From: Hymenobacter cyanobacteriorum
Lineage (GTDB): Bacteria; Bacteroidota; Bacteroidia; Cytophagales; Hymenobacteraceae
Length of the DNA stretch: 64,000 nt
Direction of reading: 5' to 3'
NCBI RefSeq assembly: GCF_022631375.1
Contig: NZ_JALBGC010000003.1
Location: 372,001-436,000, forward strand
Position numbers and translations under genes: made by a program. The notes beneath the pieces are model-generated. The model saw only the letters and a list, made by a program, of their open reading frames with translations. It was not told where the DNA came from and searched no databases. Within the stretch, counting starts at the first letter, position 1. Each line of letters starts with the position of its first letter. Shown here in pieces: positions 1 to 7,546 of this stretch.

Positions 1-1560
1 GAGCATCAGGTTGGCTAGTGCATCCATGGTCTGCTGCGCCAGCGTTTTCACAGCGGCATCGGCTTCGCGCAGTGCTTGGGTTATGCCCGGTAGATGGGCG
101 AAGGTGTTCTCCAAGTACTCGTCCACCAGCGCCACCATCCGCACCCGTTCGCCTTTGTGAAGACGTGTGATGGTCGCTACATTCAAAACCTGCTCTTGTG
201 TGAATTCGCGCTGGGAACGGCTTACTCGCCGGTACACGTTGCGGGCATCCACGAAGAGCACCGGCAAGTCTGCGTCCAGAAGTGCCTTGTCGTCGTACTG
301 GTCGTCGGCAATGTCGCGCTCACGACTGCGGTCGAAAAACCACAGCGAGGCCGGCAAGGTGACAGTCAGGAACATGTTGCTCGAAAGGGTTGTCATTTGG
401 CTCACCAATCCACGCAACACGAGCTTCCGGCGAATCTCGTACTCAGAGTTTCCCACATCGGATGCCGAGTTGGCCATGACCAACGCTGCACGCCCTTCGC
501 GTTTGAGGGCCGCGATGAACATCGTAATCCAGAGGTAGTTGCCGTTCGGAATACGCTCGCCTTCACTGTCGGCGGCTTCGGCGCTGCCCTTCTTCGTCGT
601 CTTAGTGGCCTTCGTCTTGTTGCGCGGCAGCCCGAAGCGGTTGAAGCGTGGGTTGTCCTCAATCGCGGCTAGGCTCACGTCCTTCACGTTGAAGGGGGGG
701 TTGGCCATCACGAAGTCGAATTCGCCGAATTTGTCCTCAAATGGGTCATCGAAGTAGGCGTTGGCGTGGAGCACCTCGCCGCGTAGTCCATGCACAGCTA
801 GGTTCATGCGGGCCAGCTTCACGGTCTCCTCGTTTTTCTCCGAGCCATAGACGTAGAGGTCCAAGTCTTCGTCTTCGTCAGTGTGCCGCTCGTGCCGCCG
901 CCGCTCCACGAACGAAGCCGACTGCACGAACATGCCCCCCGAGCCGCACGCCGGGTCGTAGAGTGTGCCACGGTAAGGCTCCAACACTTCCACCATGTAC
1001 TTGACAACCGACGTAGGGGTGAAATACTCACCGTCTTGGGCCAGAGCGAATTCCGAGAGGAAGTACTCGTACACCATGCCGAAGACATCGCCGGTTGCGT
1101 CCTTCGGAATGTCGGCAAACATTCGAAGCAGGTCTTTCAACAGCGTTTTGCGCTTGCCAGTACTTGCCAGTTGGGCGTAGTCGTCTTTCGGCAGCATGCC
1201 ATCTAGTTCCGGCTTGTGGGTCTCAATGGCCTTCATGGCATCGTGGATGGCCTCTGCGAAGTTGGCGTCATCTTCCAAGGTCACAAGCCGGTCGTAGCGG
1301 GCTTCGGGCGGCAGGTAGAGGCCGCACAAGGCCAACGCAATCTGGGCTTCGGTGCGCTGAACGCGGGTGGTCTCCTGGGCCTTCAGCTCAGCGCGGAGCT
1401 TGTCTTCGATGGCGGCGAAGCGGTTGTCGGCGAAGCGCAGGAACAGCAGCCCGAGGACGGGCCGGTCGAATTTGTTGAGGGGAATGTCAGCGTCAGAGCG
1501 TAGGCGCGTCGCGGCCTGCCAGAGGCGTTTGCGGAGCTCGTCGAGTTGTTCGTTGGTCAT
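1..1560 (-). CDS. hsdM: Type I restriction-modification methylase subunit HsdM (partial)
   Basis: N-6 adenine methyltransferase subunit of a type I restriction-modification system, which protects host DNA and forms the core of the HsdRMS complex. The start is read at 1560 and the frame stays open to the left edge, so 520 codons of the N-terminal part are visible. An N-terminal helical region with LNKFDRPVLGLLFLRF leads to the SAM-binding motif DPACGSGG (about residues 202-209) and the catalytic NPPF motif (about 287-290), both intact. The hsdS and hsdR genes should lie beyond the left edge. It is the first gene inside a tRNA-Gly-associated island and is divergent from the AAA-ATPase gene. The family call is secure; whether the system is complete cannot be seen. 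Confidence 0.93.
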   Translation of the reverse strand, partial: MTNEQLDELRKRLWQAATRLRSDADIPLNKFDRPVLGLLFLRFADNRFAAIEDKLRAELKAQETTRVQRTEAQIALALCGLYLPPEARYDRLVTLEDDANFAEAIHDAMKAIETHKPELDGMLPKDDYAQLASTGKRKTLLKDLLRMFADIPKDATGDVFGMVYEYFLSEFALAQDGEYFTPTSVVKYMVEVLEPYRGTLYDPACGSGGMFVQSASFVERRRHERHTDEDEDLDLYVYGSEKNEETVKLARMNLAVHGLRGEVLHANAYFDDPFEDKFGEFDFVMANPPFNVKDVSLAAIEDNPRFNRFGLPRNKTKATKTTKKGSAEAADSEGERIPNGNYLWITMFIAALKREGRAALVMANSASDVGNSEYEIRRKLVLRGLVSQMTTLSSNMFLTVTLPASLWFFDRSRERDIADDQYDDKALLDADLPVLFVDARNVYRRVSRSQREFTQEQVLNVATITRLHKGERVRMVALVDEYLENTFAHLPGITQALREADAAVKTLAQQTMDALANLML

Positions 1561-1949
1561 AGGACCACGAAGGTAACCAGCTACCTCTTGCTCAAGCAAT
1601 CCGTGAGAGCATGTCTACAGAGGAGTTGCTGTCAAACATACAATCGAGCGGGTGAATACAACACTGGTTGCCGTGAGCAGTAGCGCAACTCAACTGGTGA
1701 GCAGATACACGCTACATTTGTGGCACAACCACTTGGTTGCCTCTTCACTACAACGAGGTGTTGCAGTTGTCAAAAATCAGTAGCACCTTGTGCTAATAAT
1801 TTTAGTCGGTCGCGAACGCCAGAGAGAGCACTGACGTTGGTTTGATACAGCACTAGACAACTCTCACACCCACAACTCTGTACTACTAGCGGCGAAGTGC
1901 TGTTACTGCATGCGTAGTGCAGCACTTTCTTGCACCAACTACCCTGAAG
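1561..1949. other. Intergenic region between divergent hsdM and ATPase genes
   Basis: About 390 bases of lower GC than the chromosome to the right. It holds a plausible leftward promoter for hsdM (1633-1661) and a TACATTTG -7-like element for the rightward ATPase gene (1713-1720), with no well-placed -33 partner. No ORF, repeat or RNA gene could be recognised. Confidence 0.5.
1633..1661 (-). promoter_or_regulatory. Putative Bacteroidota promoter for hsdM
   Basis: On the minus strand TTG (1661-1659) is followed after 18 bases by TATGTTTG (1640-1633), matching the Bacteroidota -33/-7 pattern. The implied start of transcription is about 65 bases upstream of the hsdM start codon. Confidence 0.45.
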
Positions 1950-2975
1950 ATGGCGCAGACTGATTTCATCAAAGACATTGCGAAGTACGGCCTGGAGAAC
2001 GACCAGGACCGGCTACTCGCGTCCTTGAATGAACTCATTGACCACGCGAAAAAGAGCAAGAAAATCAACTTCGCGTTGCAGTTGCAGTCAATTCTCAAGG
2101 ACTCCATTCGCCAGCACCAGACGAACGGGTTGTTGAAAGTCGGCTCGTCACAGCACCAGCAGCGGGAGGATGACCGAGAGGTGAACGAGTTCATTCTTGA
2201 GAAGCTCACATCGGACTACCAGTTTGATTCGTTGGTCTGCACGGATAGTGTCAAGGAGGAGTTGAGCTACTTCATCAAGGAGCACCAAGCGCTTGATGTG
2301 CTGCACAAATTCGACCTGCCAGTCTCCAACCGGGTCTTGTTCTACGGTCCCCCTGGCTGTGGTAAAACGCTGGCGTCCTACGTTCTTGCAGGAGAGTTGG
2401 AGAAGCTCATGCTGGTAGTGAATCTAGGAGCGATTGTGTCCTCCAAACTTGGAGATACTAGCAAGAATCTCGCAAAGGTGTTCCGTCGGGCTGCTGCTGA
2501 AGAGTGCATTGTCTTCATTGACGAGTTCGACACGCTAGGCAAGGTGCGGGACTACAGTCAGGACCACGGAGAAATGAAGCGTGTGGTGAACACACTCTTG
2601 CAACTGTTCGACTACCTGCCCAGCTCGAGTGTAGTCATTGCAGCGACCAACCAGATTGACATGATTGACGAAGCACTACTGCGGCGCTTTGATGTGAAAA
2701 TCAACTTGGAACTGCCTGATGAGAGTCACATCACTGAGTTGATAAACAAGACGCTCAAGTCTGGGCTGGTTGAACTCGACACAGAAAATGACCTGCCGTC
2801 GATTGTGAAGTCTTGCAAGGGACTGTCCTATTACGGCATTCAGCGGACGCTAATCACGGCCGTGAAGCGTAGTGTCATCGCGCATCCTCGTACCAACATG
2901 ACAAAGCCGCGCATCAACACGGACCTGTGGTTGGAACTGGTGCGGAAGGAGAAGCAGCAGTTTAGTTCTCAATAA
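1950..2975 (+). CDS. AAA-family ATPase, IetA-like
   Basis: Cytosolic AAA ATPase of about 341 residues. An N-terminal helical part precedes the AAA module: Walker A GPPGCGKT (about residues 133-140), Walker B VFIDEFD (about 188-194), a sensor-1 like ATNQ and an LRRFD arginine-finger segment. The ATG at 1950 is preferred; an in-frame GTG at 1917 would add 11 residues. The next gene is a subtilase on the opposite strand and the two coding ends overlap by 14 bases. An AAA ATPase paired with a subtilase is the composition of the IetAS anti-phage system (Gao et al. 2020), usually in one direction; the convergent layout here is unusual. The ATPase call is secure and the defence role is inferred from the partner and island context. 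Confidence 0.85.
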   Translation: MAQTDFIKDIAKYGLENDQDRLLASLNELIDHAKKSKKINFALQLQSILKDSIRQHQTNGLLKVGSSQHQQREDDREVNEFILEKLTSDYQFDSLVCTDSVKEELSYFIKEHQALDVLHKFDLPVSNRVLFYGPPGCGKTLASYVLAGELEKLMLVVNLGAIVSSKLGDTSKNLAKVFRRAAAEECIVFIDEFDTLGKVRDYSQDHGEMKRVVNTLLQLFDYLPSSSVVIAATNQIDMIDEALLRRFDVKINLELPDESHITELINKTLKSGLVELDTENDLPSIVKSCKGLSYYGIQRTLITAVKRSVIAHPRTNMTKPRINTDLWLELVRKEKQQFSSQ

Positions 2976-5463
2976 CCAGTTCCAAATCCCCTTCTGCGTC
3001 TAGGTCGAGCGTGCCGAGAACCTCTAGGTCGTTGCAGAGTTGCAGTTCATCGTAGAGAGACTGAGTCTGCTTTGCAACAGGCACGTTTTCCTTGAACCGC
3101 AATACGAGAGAGTACTCGTACTCAGTTGGGAGCGAAGTTTCTGTGACCGATTTGGGTAGTAGCTTGTGGAAGTGGCACTCGACGGCAACTTTGAACTGGC
3201 CGTTCTCCTCGCGTAGATGCTCCCGGCTGATGTAGAAGGAAGTTTTCTGTGTGTTCGTCAGGGGCTTAGGCTTGTAGTAGGCATCCTGTGACCACCCGTC
3301 TTTGAACACGTAGCTCTCTGTCTCTCCACCGTTGATACCGACCCGTTGCACTCTGGATGAACCGTCGTCCTGGGCTGCTGTTTCCTCGTCTTCCAGTACA
3401 ATGGCGCGAAAAACTCCAAATGCCATGTGCACAGGGCAGTATGCAACCGGGGAATTGCTCACCGGTCTAATCGCAAAGCAGAGAGTAGCAGTCACCTCCA
3501 AAAGCGCAACATTCTTGTGTGCTTGAGTCAGGTAGGCGGGCACCGCTACCTGAATTGCTTCCATCGTGCCGACGGAGATAGTGCGTTGAATGACAACAGT
3601 CACCTCGGCGTCAGCAGATGACAAGCAGGTTTCAGGGGATGGCACTCCATTCCCAGCAATGCCGCGTTGTTGATGTGGAGTGAGAATTCGGCCGTAGGAA
3701 TCCAGCTTGACCTCTTCAGCACCGTTCACAATGAGCGCTTTTATCGTCTGCAAGCGAAGTGAAGGGTACTTGCGGGATAGTCGTGCAGCAAGGTTCGCAA
3801 CCAAAGGAGCCGAGAAACTCGTGCCTATCGCTCGGTCGAAGAACTTGCCCGGTTCAATTGAAAGGCACTGTAGACCCGTTGCCGCAGCATCGTCAAGTGC
3901 CTCTCCCAAAAACTGGTGTTGTATGCGAGAGTAGTTGCCACCTGCGTAGACCACGTCCGGCTTGAAAAACCGCTTGTTCGGCATCTTCCACTTGGTGCTG
4001 TCCAAGTGGAACTTGCGAGTGTATGCAGTTGGCAACGTGCTGTCAGTGAATGGGAACGAAGAAGGCGTGATTGGTGCATCATCCTCCAAGTTCGAGCCGA
4101 TAGACCCAACGGTGAGGTTGTTCATGCTCTCTGCTGGGCTACAGAGATTAGTTTCTTCTCCCAGGTAGTGATGTGGGTAGGTAGAAGTGTCGAGCGCAAA
4201 CTCCTTGTAGTTACCAGTTGCGATGACAATCAGCACGTCCAGTTGCTGTGCCAGTTGGTCCAGGTAGAAGGCGTAGTCAGAATGTGATTCGTCGGTGCGC
4301 ATGTAGCTGGCGTAGCCAACAGCGAGCACGAAAATGCGCACTCCAAGCGACTCATGAGCACGGATAATCAGGTTGCCCACATCCTGGTGAGTGATGTACC
4401 CCTGATTGCCGCTCAGCACTTTGATGGGAAGGATGCGAGCGTCAGCCTCCAAAATGCCGGTGACTGTTCCCGCAAGGCGATGCCCCAACGCAGCAAATGC
4501 AGCAACCGATGTACCGTGTCCGTTGGTGTCATGTGCAGCATCTGTTCCCGCAACAGAGTAGTCATCTGCAACAATGAGAGGAGCTAGAGGGGAATGCCGG
4601 CTGACCCCTGTGTCAATGATGCCAATGATTGGTAGGTCAGAAGCAGGTGTGGCGACCGAAAAAGGGTAGCCGCGTGTTGGCAGTCCAAATGCAGACTCAC
4701 GAATGACACCGTAGGAAGACGAGTTGATGGTGTGCACCACGTCGAAGTTTCGAGCGATGGTACTGACGAGCTCATGAGATGCACCCTTGAGCTCGTAGGC
4801 ATTTGTGAAAGGGTTGAATGTAGCCGAGACTCCGTTCTCTTCTAGAAACCGCAACAAGCGGTTGCTGATTGCATCAAACTTGGACTTCGCTTCTCCGCTG
4901 AGTTCATCTGATATGCTGACAAGCGACAGGTAGACCGCATCTCGCTCATCTGGTCTGAAGCATGCGTTGATTCGTTCTGCCGAGTGAAATTCGAACGACT
5001 TGACGTACCTGACCAGTTTGTTGTACGACGGGTCAGCGTGGTTGCTGCACTCAACAAATGAGAGAAACTGCTGAAGGAACGTGTTGAATTTCACGTCGTC
5101 CTCAACGGTGAATAGACCGCGAGTATTGAACGCGGTGTACTTGTTCAGCCGAAGTCCAAAGGTGCCGTAGTAGATTGACTCATACTTGGATGAGTCGAAC
5201 CAGTCTAAGAAGTCGATTTCAATGGAGGTGAGTGTTGCAGGAATTTCCAGTTCTGGACTGCGTTCTTCTTCCCGTCGCACAAGTTCTCTGCCGAAAGACG
5301 CTAGGCTTGCTCGAAAAAGCACTGCTTGTTCTTGCAACTGAGCTTCATTCACTCCATCAGTCAAACTCGCTTCATCACGCTTTTTTCCGCGAGCACGCTT
5401 TTTAATGGTGTTTGCGCGCTCATGTGGGTTGAGAAGCAAAAGGTGCGGGAGTTCTCCAGGCAT
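2962..5463 (-). CDS. Subtilisin-like serine protease (S8), IetS-like
   Basis: Large intracellular-type subtilase, with no signal peptide visible. The start is placed at the ATG at 5463, giving 833 residues beginning MPGELPHLLL, a beginning resembling many cytosolic S8 peptidases; an in-frame start at 5550 would add 29 residues. A roughly 270-residue N-terminal extension precedes the catalytic domain. The triad is complete: Asp in IIDTGV (about residue 284), His in NGHGTSVA (about 316) and Ser in GTSFSAP (about 550), with the oxyanion Asn in ATGN (about 419). A roughly 250-residue C-terminal region follows. It converges on the ATPase gene with a 14-base overlap. Protease function is secure; the role as IetS effector is inferred from pairing and location. 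Confidence 0.85.
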   Translation of the reverse strand: MPGELPHLLLLNPHERANTIKKRARGKKRDEASLTDGVNEAQLQEQAVLFRASLASFGRELVRREEERSPELEIPATLTSIEIDFLDWFDSSKYESIYYGTFGLRLNKYTAFNTRGLFTVEDDVKFNTFLQQFLSFVECSNHADPSYNKLVRYVKSFEFHSAERINACFRPDERDAVYLSLVSISDELSGEAKSKFDAISNRLLRFLEENGVSATFNPFTNAYELKGASHELVSTIARNFDVVHTINSSSYGVIRESAFGLPTRGYPFSVATPASDLPIIGIIDTGVSRHSPLAPLIVADDYSVAGTDAAHDTNGHGTSVAAFAALGHRLAGTVTGILEADARILPIKVLSGNQGYITHQDVGNLIIRAHESLGVRIFVLAVGYASYMRTDESHSDYAFYLDQLAQQLDVLIVIATGNYKEFALDTSTYPHHYLGEETNLCSPAESMNNLTVGSIGSNLEDDAPITPSSFPFTDSTLPTAYTRKFHLDSTKWKMPNKRFFKPDVVYAGGNYSRIQHQFLGEALDDAAATGLQCLSIEPGKFFDRAIGTSFSAPLVANLAARLSRKYPSLRLQTIKALIVNGAEEVKLDSYGRILTPHQQRGIAGNGVPSPETCLSSADAEVTVVIQRTISVGTMEAIQVAVPAYLTQAHKNVALLEVTATLCFAIRPVSNSPVAYCPVHMAFGVFRAIVLEDEETAAQDDGSSRVQRVGINGGETESYVFKDGWSQDAYYKPKPLTNTQKTSFYISREHLREENGQFKVAVECHFHKLLPKSVTETSLPTEYEYSLVLRFKENVPVAKQTQSLYDELQLCNDLEVLGTLDLDAEGDLELVIEN

Positions 5464-5627
5464 ACAATTCAGGGTGGTAGACAAGCATTCAGTGAAACGC
5501 ACAGCGCTGTATGTGACTGACAGGCCGGTGAAAGGCGTTCCAGTCTGCAAAGTACATCCTTGAATCGTGATAGTCAGCGGTGGAAAACGGTTTCCTGCGG
5601 AATGCTGAAAAGTGAGTGAGCGAAAAA

Positions 5628-5657
5628 GGAGTCCACCAGTTGTAGCTGGTGAACTCC
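5628..5657 (-). terminator. Rho-independent terminator of the integrase gene
   Basis: Read on the minus strand, a 12-bp stem with one mismatch (5657-5646 with 5639-5628) and a 6-base loop is followed by TTTTT, just after the integrase stop codon at 5665. Confidence 0.75.
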
Positions 5658-5664
5658 TCCGGTA

Positions 5665-6969
5665 TCACAACAGATGGTCGAAAACGGAGTCGAGGGTGTC
5701 TGAATCGAAGGAATCCAGGTACACCATCGTCACCGCCTCCGACTTGTGTCCCATTGCCTCACTAATCAACCCGGTTGCGACGCCTCCCTTCCGCAAGCTG
5801 GTGGCGAACGAGTGCCGGGCAACGTAGGTCGTCAGGTGGGTGTCGATGCCCGCGAGCGGGGCCAGATGTTTGAGGTCGTGGTTCACCTGCCCCAAAATCT
5901 TGTGTAGCCGGTTCTTGACCTGCGTGGGCGTCTGGTGAAACGCTGCATCCAGGATGGGAAACAGGTAGGAGTCGCGGGAAATGAAGGTGCGCGGGTGGTA
6001 TCGGGCAAGGATGGCTGCGGCTGGTGGCAGCAACTTGAGGGAAAACTTGCCGCCGGTTTTCTGCCGCTCGTAGTGCAGGCGCTGGGTACCCTCGTCGTTC
6101 GTCTTCACGTCCCGCCAGCGGAGTTGCGCCAAGTCCACGAAGTTGATGCCCCCGCAGTAGAAGGAGAACAGGAAGACGTCCATCGCCAGTCGTTGCCGGT
6201 CGGTTTCCGGTGTCAGCGCTTCAAACCGTCGAACGGCTTCCCGGCTGATGGCCCGCTTGGTGGTGCTCACATCAAACTTGCCGATGCTGAACTTGTGAAT
6301 CTCTGCCCCGTTGCGGGCAAAGGGGTAGCTGTCGGTCTTCATGCTGCCGCCAGCGATGGCCTTGTTGAGCACAGCTCGTAGAGTGCGGAATCTGAAGGAA
6401 AGCGTTGTCTCCATCAGTCCGTTTGCCCGTAGTGCGGTTTCCCACTTGGTGCAAAACGGTACTGTCACGCGCTCGAACGGCACGTCGGTGGTACCGAACT
6501 CGGCTTTGATAAACTTGGAGAGCTGGTTGCGGAGGTCACGGTAGGTTCCTGCGTTACCGAGTTGGCCGGCTTGCTCGAAACCAGTGACCAACTCATCGGT
6601 GAATTCCAGTAGCTGCACTCGCCGTAGGGCTGTGCGGTCCTTGATGGCGTGGGCAAGTACTGCGTCGGCGTCGTGGCGTTCGTCGGCGTCAGCTAGGGAG
6701 TCAGCAGCGTCACGGTACTTGCGTTCCCATTTGTCGAGGTCGGCCAGTAGTTTCTTGCGCAGGTCGTCGGGGTAACTGCGTCGGATTTCCTGCTTGTCGG
6801 GGTTCCAGTACTTCGGGTGAAGTGAGAGCCCGGTTGAGCGGAAGATTTGCTTGCGGTGTTTGGTAATGCGAATCAAAAAGGGGTGTGAGCCGTCGGCTAG
6901 TGTCTTGCCGACCTTGTAAATCACACTGACTGTCGCCTTCCCTTCTTTGTGTTCAGTCGTCTTGCTCAT
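5665..6969 (-). CDS. Tyrosine-type site-specific recombinase/integrase
   Basis: Integrase of the Bacteroidota mobile-element type, 434 residues: N-terminal arm-binding domain (about 10-85), SAM-like core-binding domain (about 110-220) and catalytic domain (about 235-430). Visible catalytic elements are Lys304, the YVARH box with Arg385, the GHKS segment (407-410) and the nucleophile Tyr417 in VYLDSF. Box I reads YCGGINFVDL, with no arginine at the expected position. The gene sits about 145 bases from a tRNA-Gly 3' fragment, the arrangement expected at an island end, and probably catalysed its insertion. Whether it is still active is uncertain because of box I. Confidence 0.93.
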   Translation of the reverse strand: MSKTTEHKEGKATVSVIYKVGKTLADGSHPFLIRITKHRKQIFRSTGLSLHPKYWNPDKQEIRRSYPDDLRKKLLADLDKWERKYRDAADSLADADERHDADAVLAHAIKDRTALRRVQLLEFTDELVTGFEQAGQLGNAGTYRDLRNQLSKFIKAEFGTTDVPFERVTVPFCTKWETALRANGLMETTLSFRFRTLRAVLNKAIAGGSMKTDSYPFARNGAEIHKFSIGKFDVSTTKRAISREAVRRFEALTPETDRQRLAMDVFLFSFYCGGINFVDLAQLRWRDVKTNDEGTQRLHYERQKTGGKFSLKLLPPAAAILARYHPRTFISRDSYLFPILDAAFHQTPTQVKNRLHKILGQVNHDLKHLAPLAGIDTHLTTYVARHSFATSLRKGGVATGLISEAMGHKSEAVTMVYLDSFDSDTLDSVFDHLL

Positions 6970-6986
6970 GGTCTGAAACCACTGTG

Positions 6987-7010
6987 GCGGTGCCTACAGC
7001 GGTGCCTACA
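6987..7010. repeat. 12-bp tandem direct repeat upstream of the integrase
   Basis: GCGGTGCCTACA occurs twice in tandem (6987-6998 and 6999-7010), between the integrase start and the tRNA-Gly fragment. Short direct repeats in this position can be integrase arm-binding sites; that role is a guess. Confidence 0.6.
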
Positions 7011-7113
7011 AGTGAAGACAACGGCGCGGTTTCCCGAAAAGGGGGTAGGTGGGAAAGTGCCAACAGAGCGCAGAAACGCGGTTTTCAACACCCGCAAGTG
7101 CTCCCGTTCTCTC

Positions 7114-7155
7114 TTCCCAAGCTGAGGGTCGCGAGTTCGAACCTCGTTTCTCGCT
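7114..7155 (+). other. tRNA-Gly(CCC) 3' fragment, island attachment site
   Basis: The sequence follows a tRNA from the anticodon loop to the discriminator: loop TTCCCAA (7114-7120, anticodon CCC), stem GCTGA, variable loop GGGTC, T-arm GCGAG-TTCGAAC-CTCGT (7131-7147), acceptor strand TTCTCGC and discriminator T (7155). No matching 5' half (acceptor GCGAGAA, D-arm) lies upstream, and the bases before the loop do not pair with the anticodon stem. This is the expected result of an element integrating in the anticodon loop region and carrying a replacement 3' half elsewhere. The intact tRNA should be at the other island end, outside the window. A terminator follows. Confidence 0.8.
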
Positions 7156-7163
7156 CATTGATG

Positions 7164-7204
7164 AACAGCCCCCCGGCCCTAGCGTCGGGGGGCTGTTTTG
7201 GTTT
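7164..7204 (+). terminator. Terminator of the displaced tRNA-Gly gene
   Basis: A 12-bp perfect stem (7164-7175 with 7186-7197) is followed by a T-rich tail, 9 bases after the tRNA fragment. It probably terminated the original tRNA transcript. Confidence 0.8.
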
Positions 7205-7546
7205 TGCCGATACCCATGAATAAATCGCTCCGTGTTATTCCAATCTATACCAGAGGAGCCTTCTTACTTGATTGGAGCGAATTTTTCCTCAGCAGTAGCT
7301 TGCCGTGAATCCCACATTAAAAGGCAAAAAAATGAGGTAAAGTGGCATTAAGGGCGCTACATTGCGCCGGTCTGCCTGGCCACGGCGGCGGCCGGGCACC
7401 AGTGCGAAATCTCTACACCGGGTCGGCTGCCATTCGTTCGGGTAGCTTTTTTTACGCTCTCAAGCGGCCATTTTCCGATTTTCTATATTCTGGTTTCGCA
7501 ATTCCCACCCAGGCGGCACCGTTCCTCATCTAACCAGAACTCTGCG
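7205..7546. other. Leader region upstream of the thr operon
   Basis: About 340 bases between the island end and thrA. AT-rich pieces near 7290-7340 and 7440-7500 could hold the operon promoter. I looked for a Thr/Ile-rich leader peptide and an attenuator and saw neither. Confidence 0.4.

Noticed and set aside
7205..7546. Possible threonine attenuator upstream of thrA
   Set aside because: No leader peptide rich in Thr or Ile codons and no clear terminator/antiterminator pair were found.
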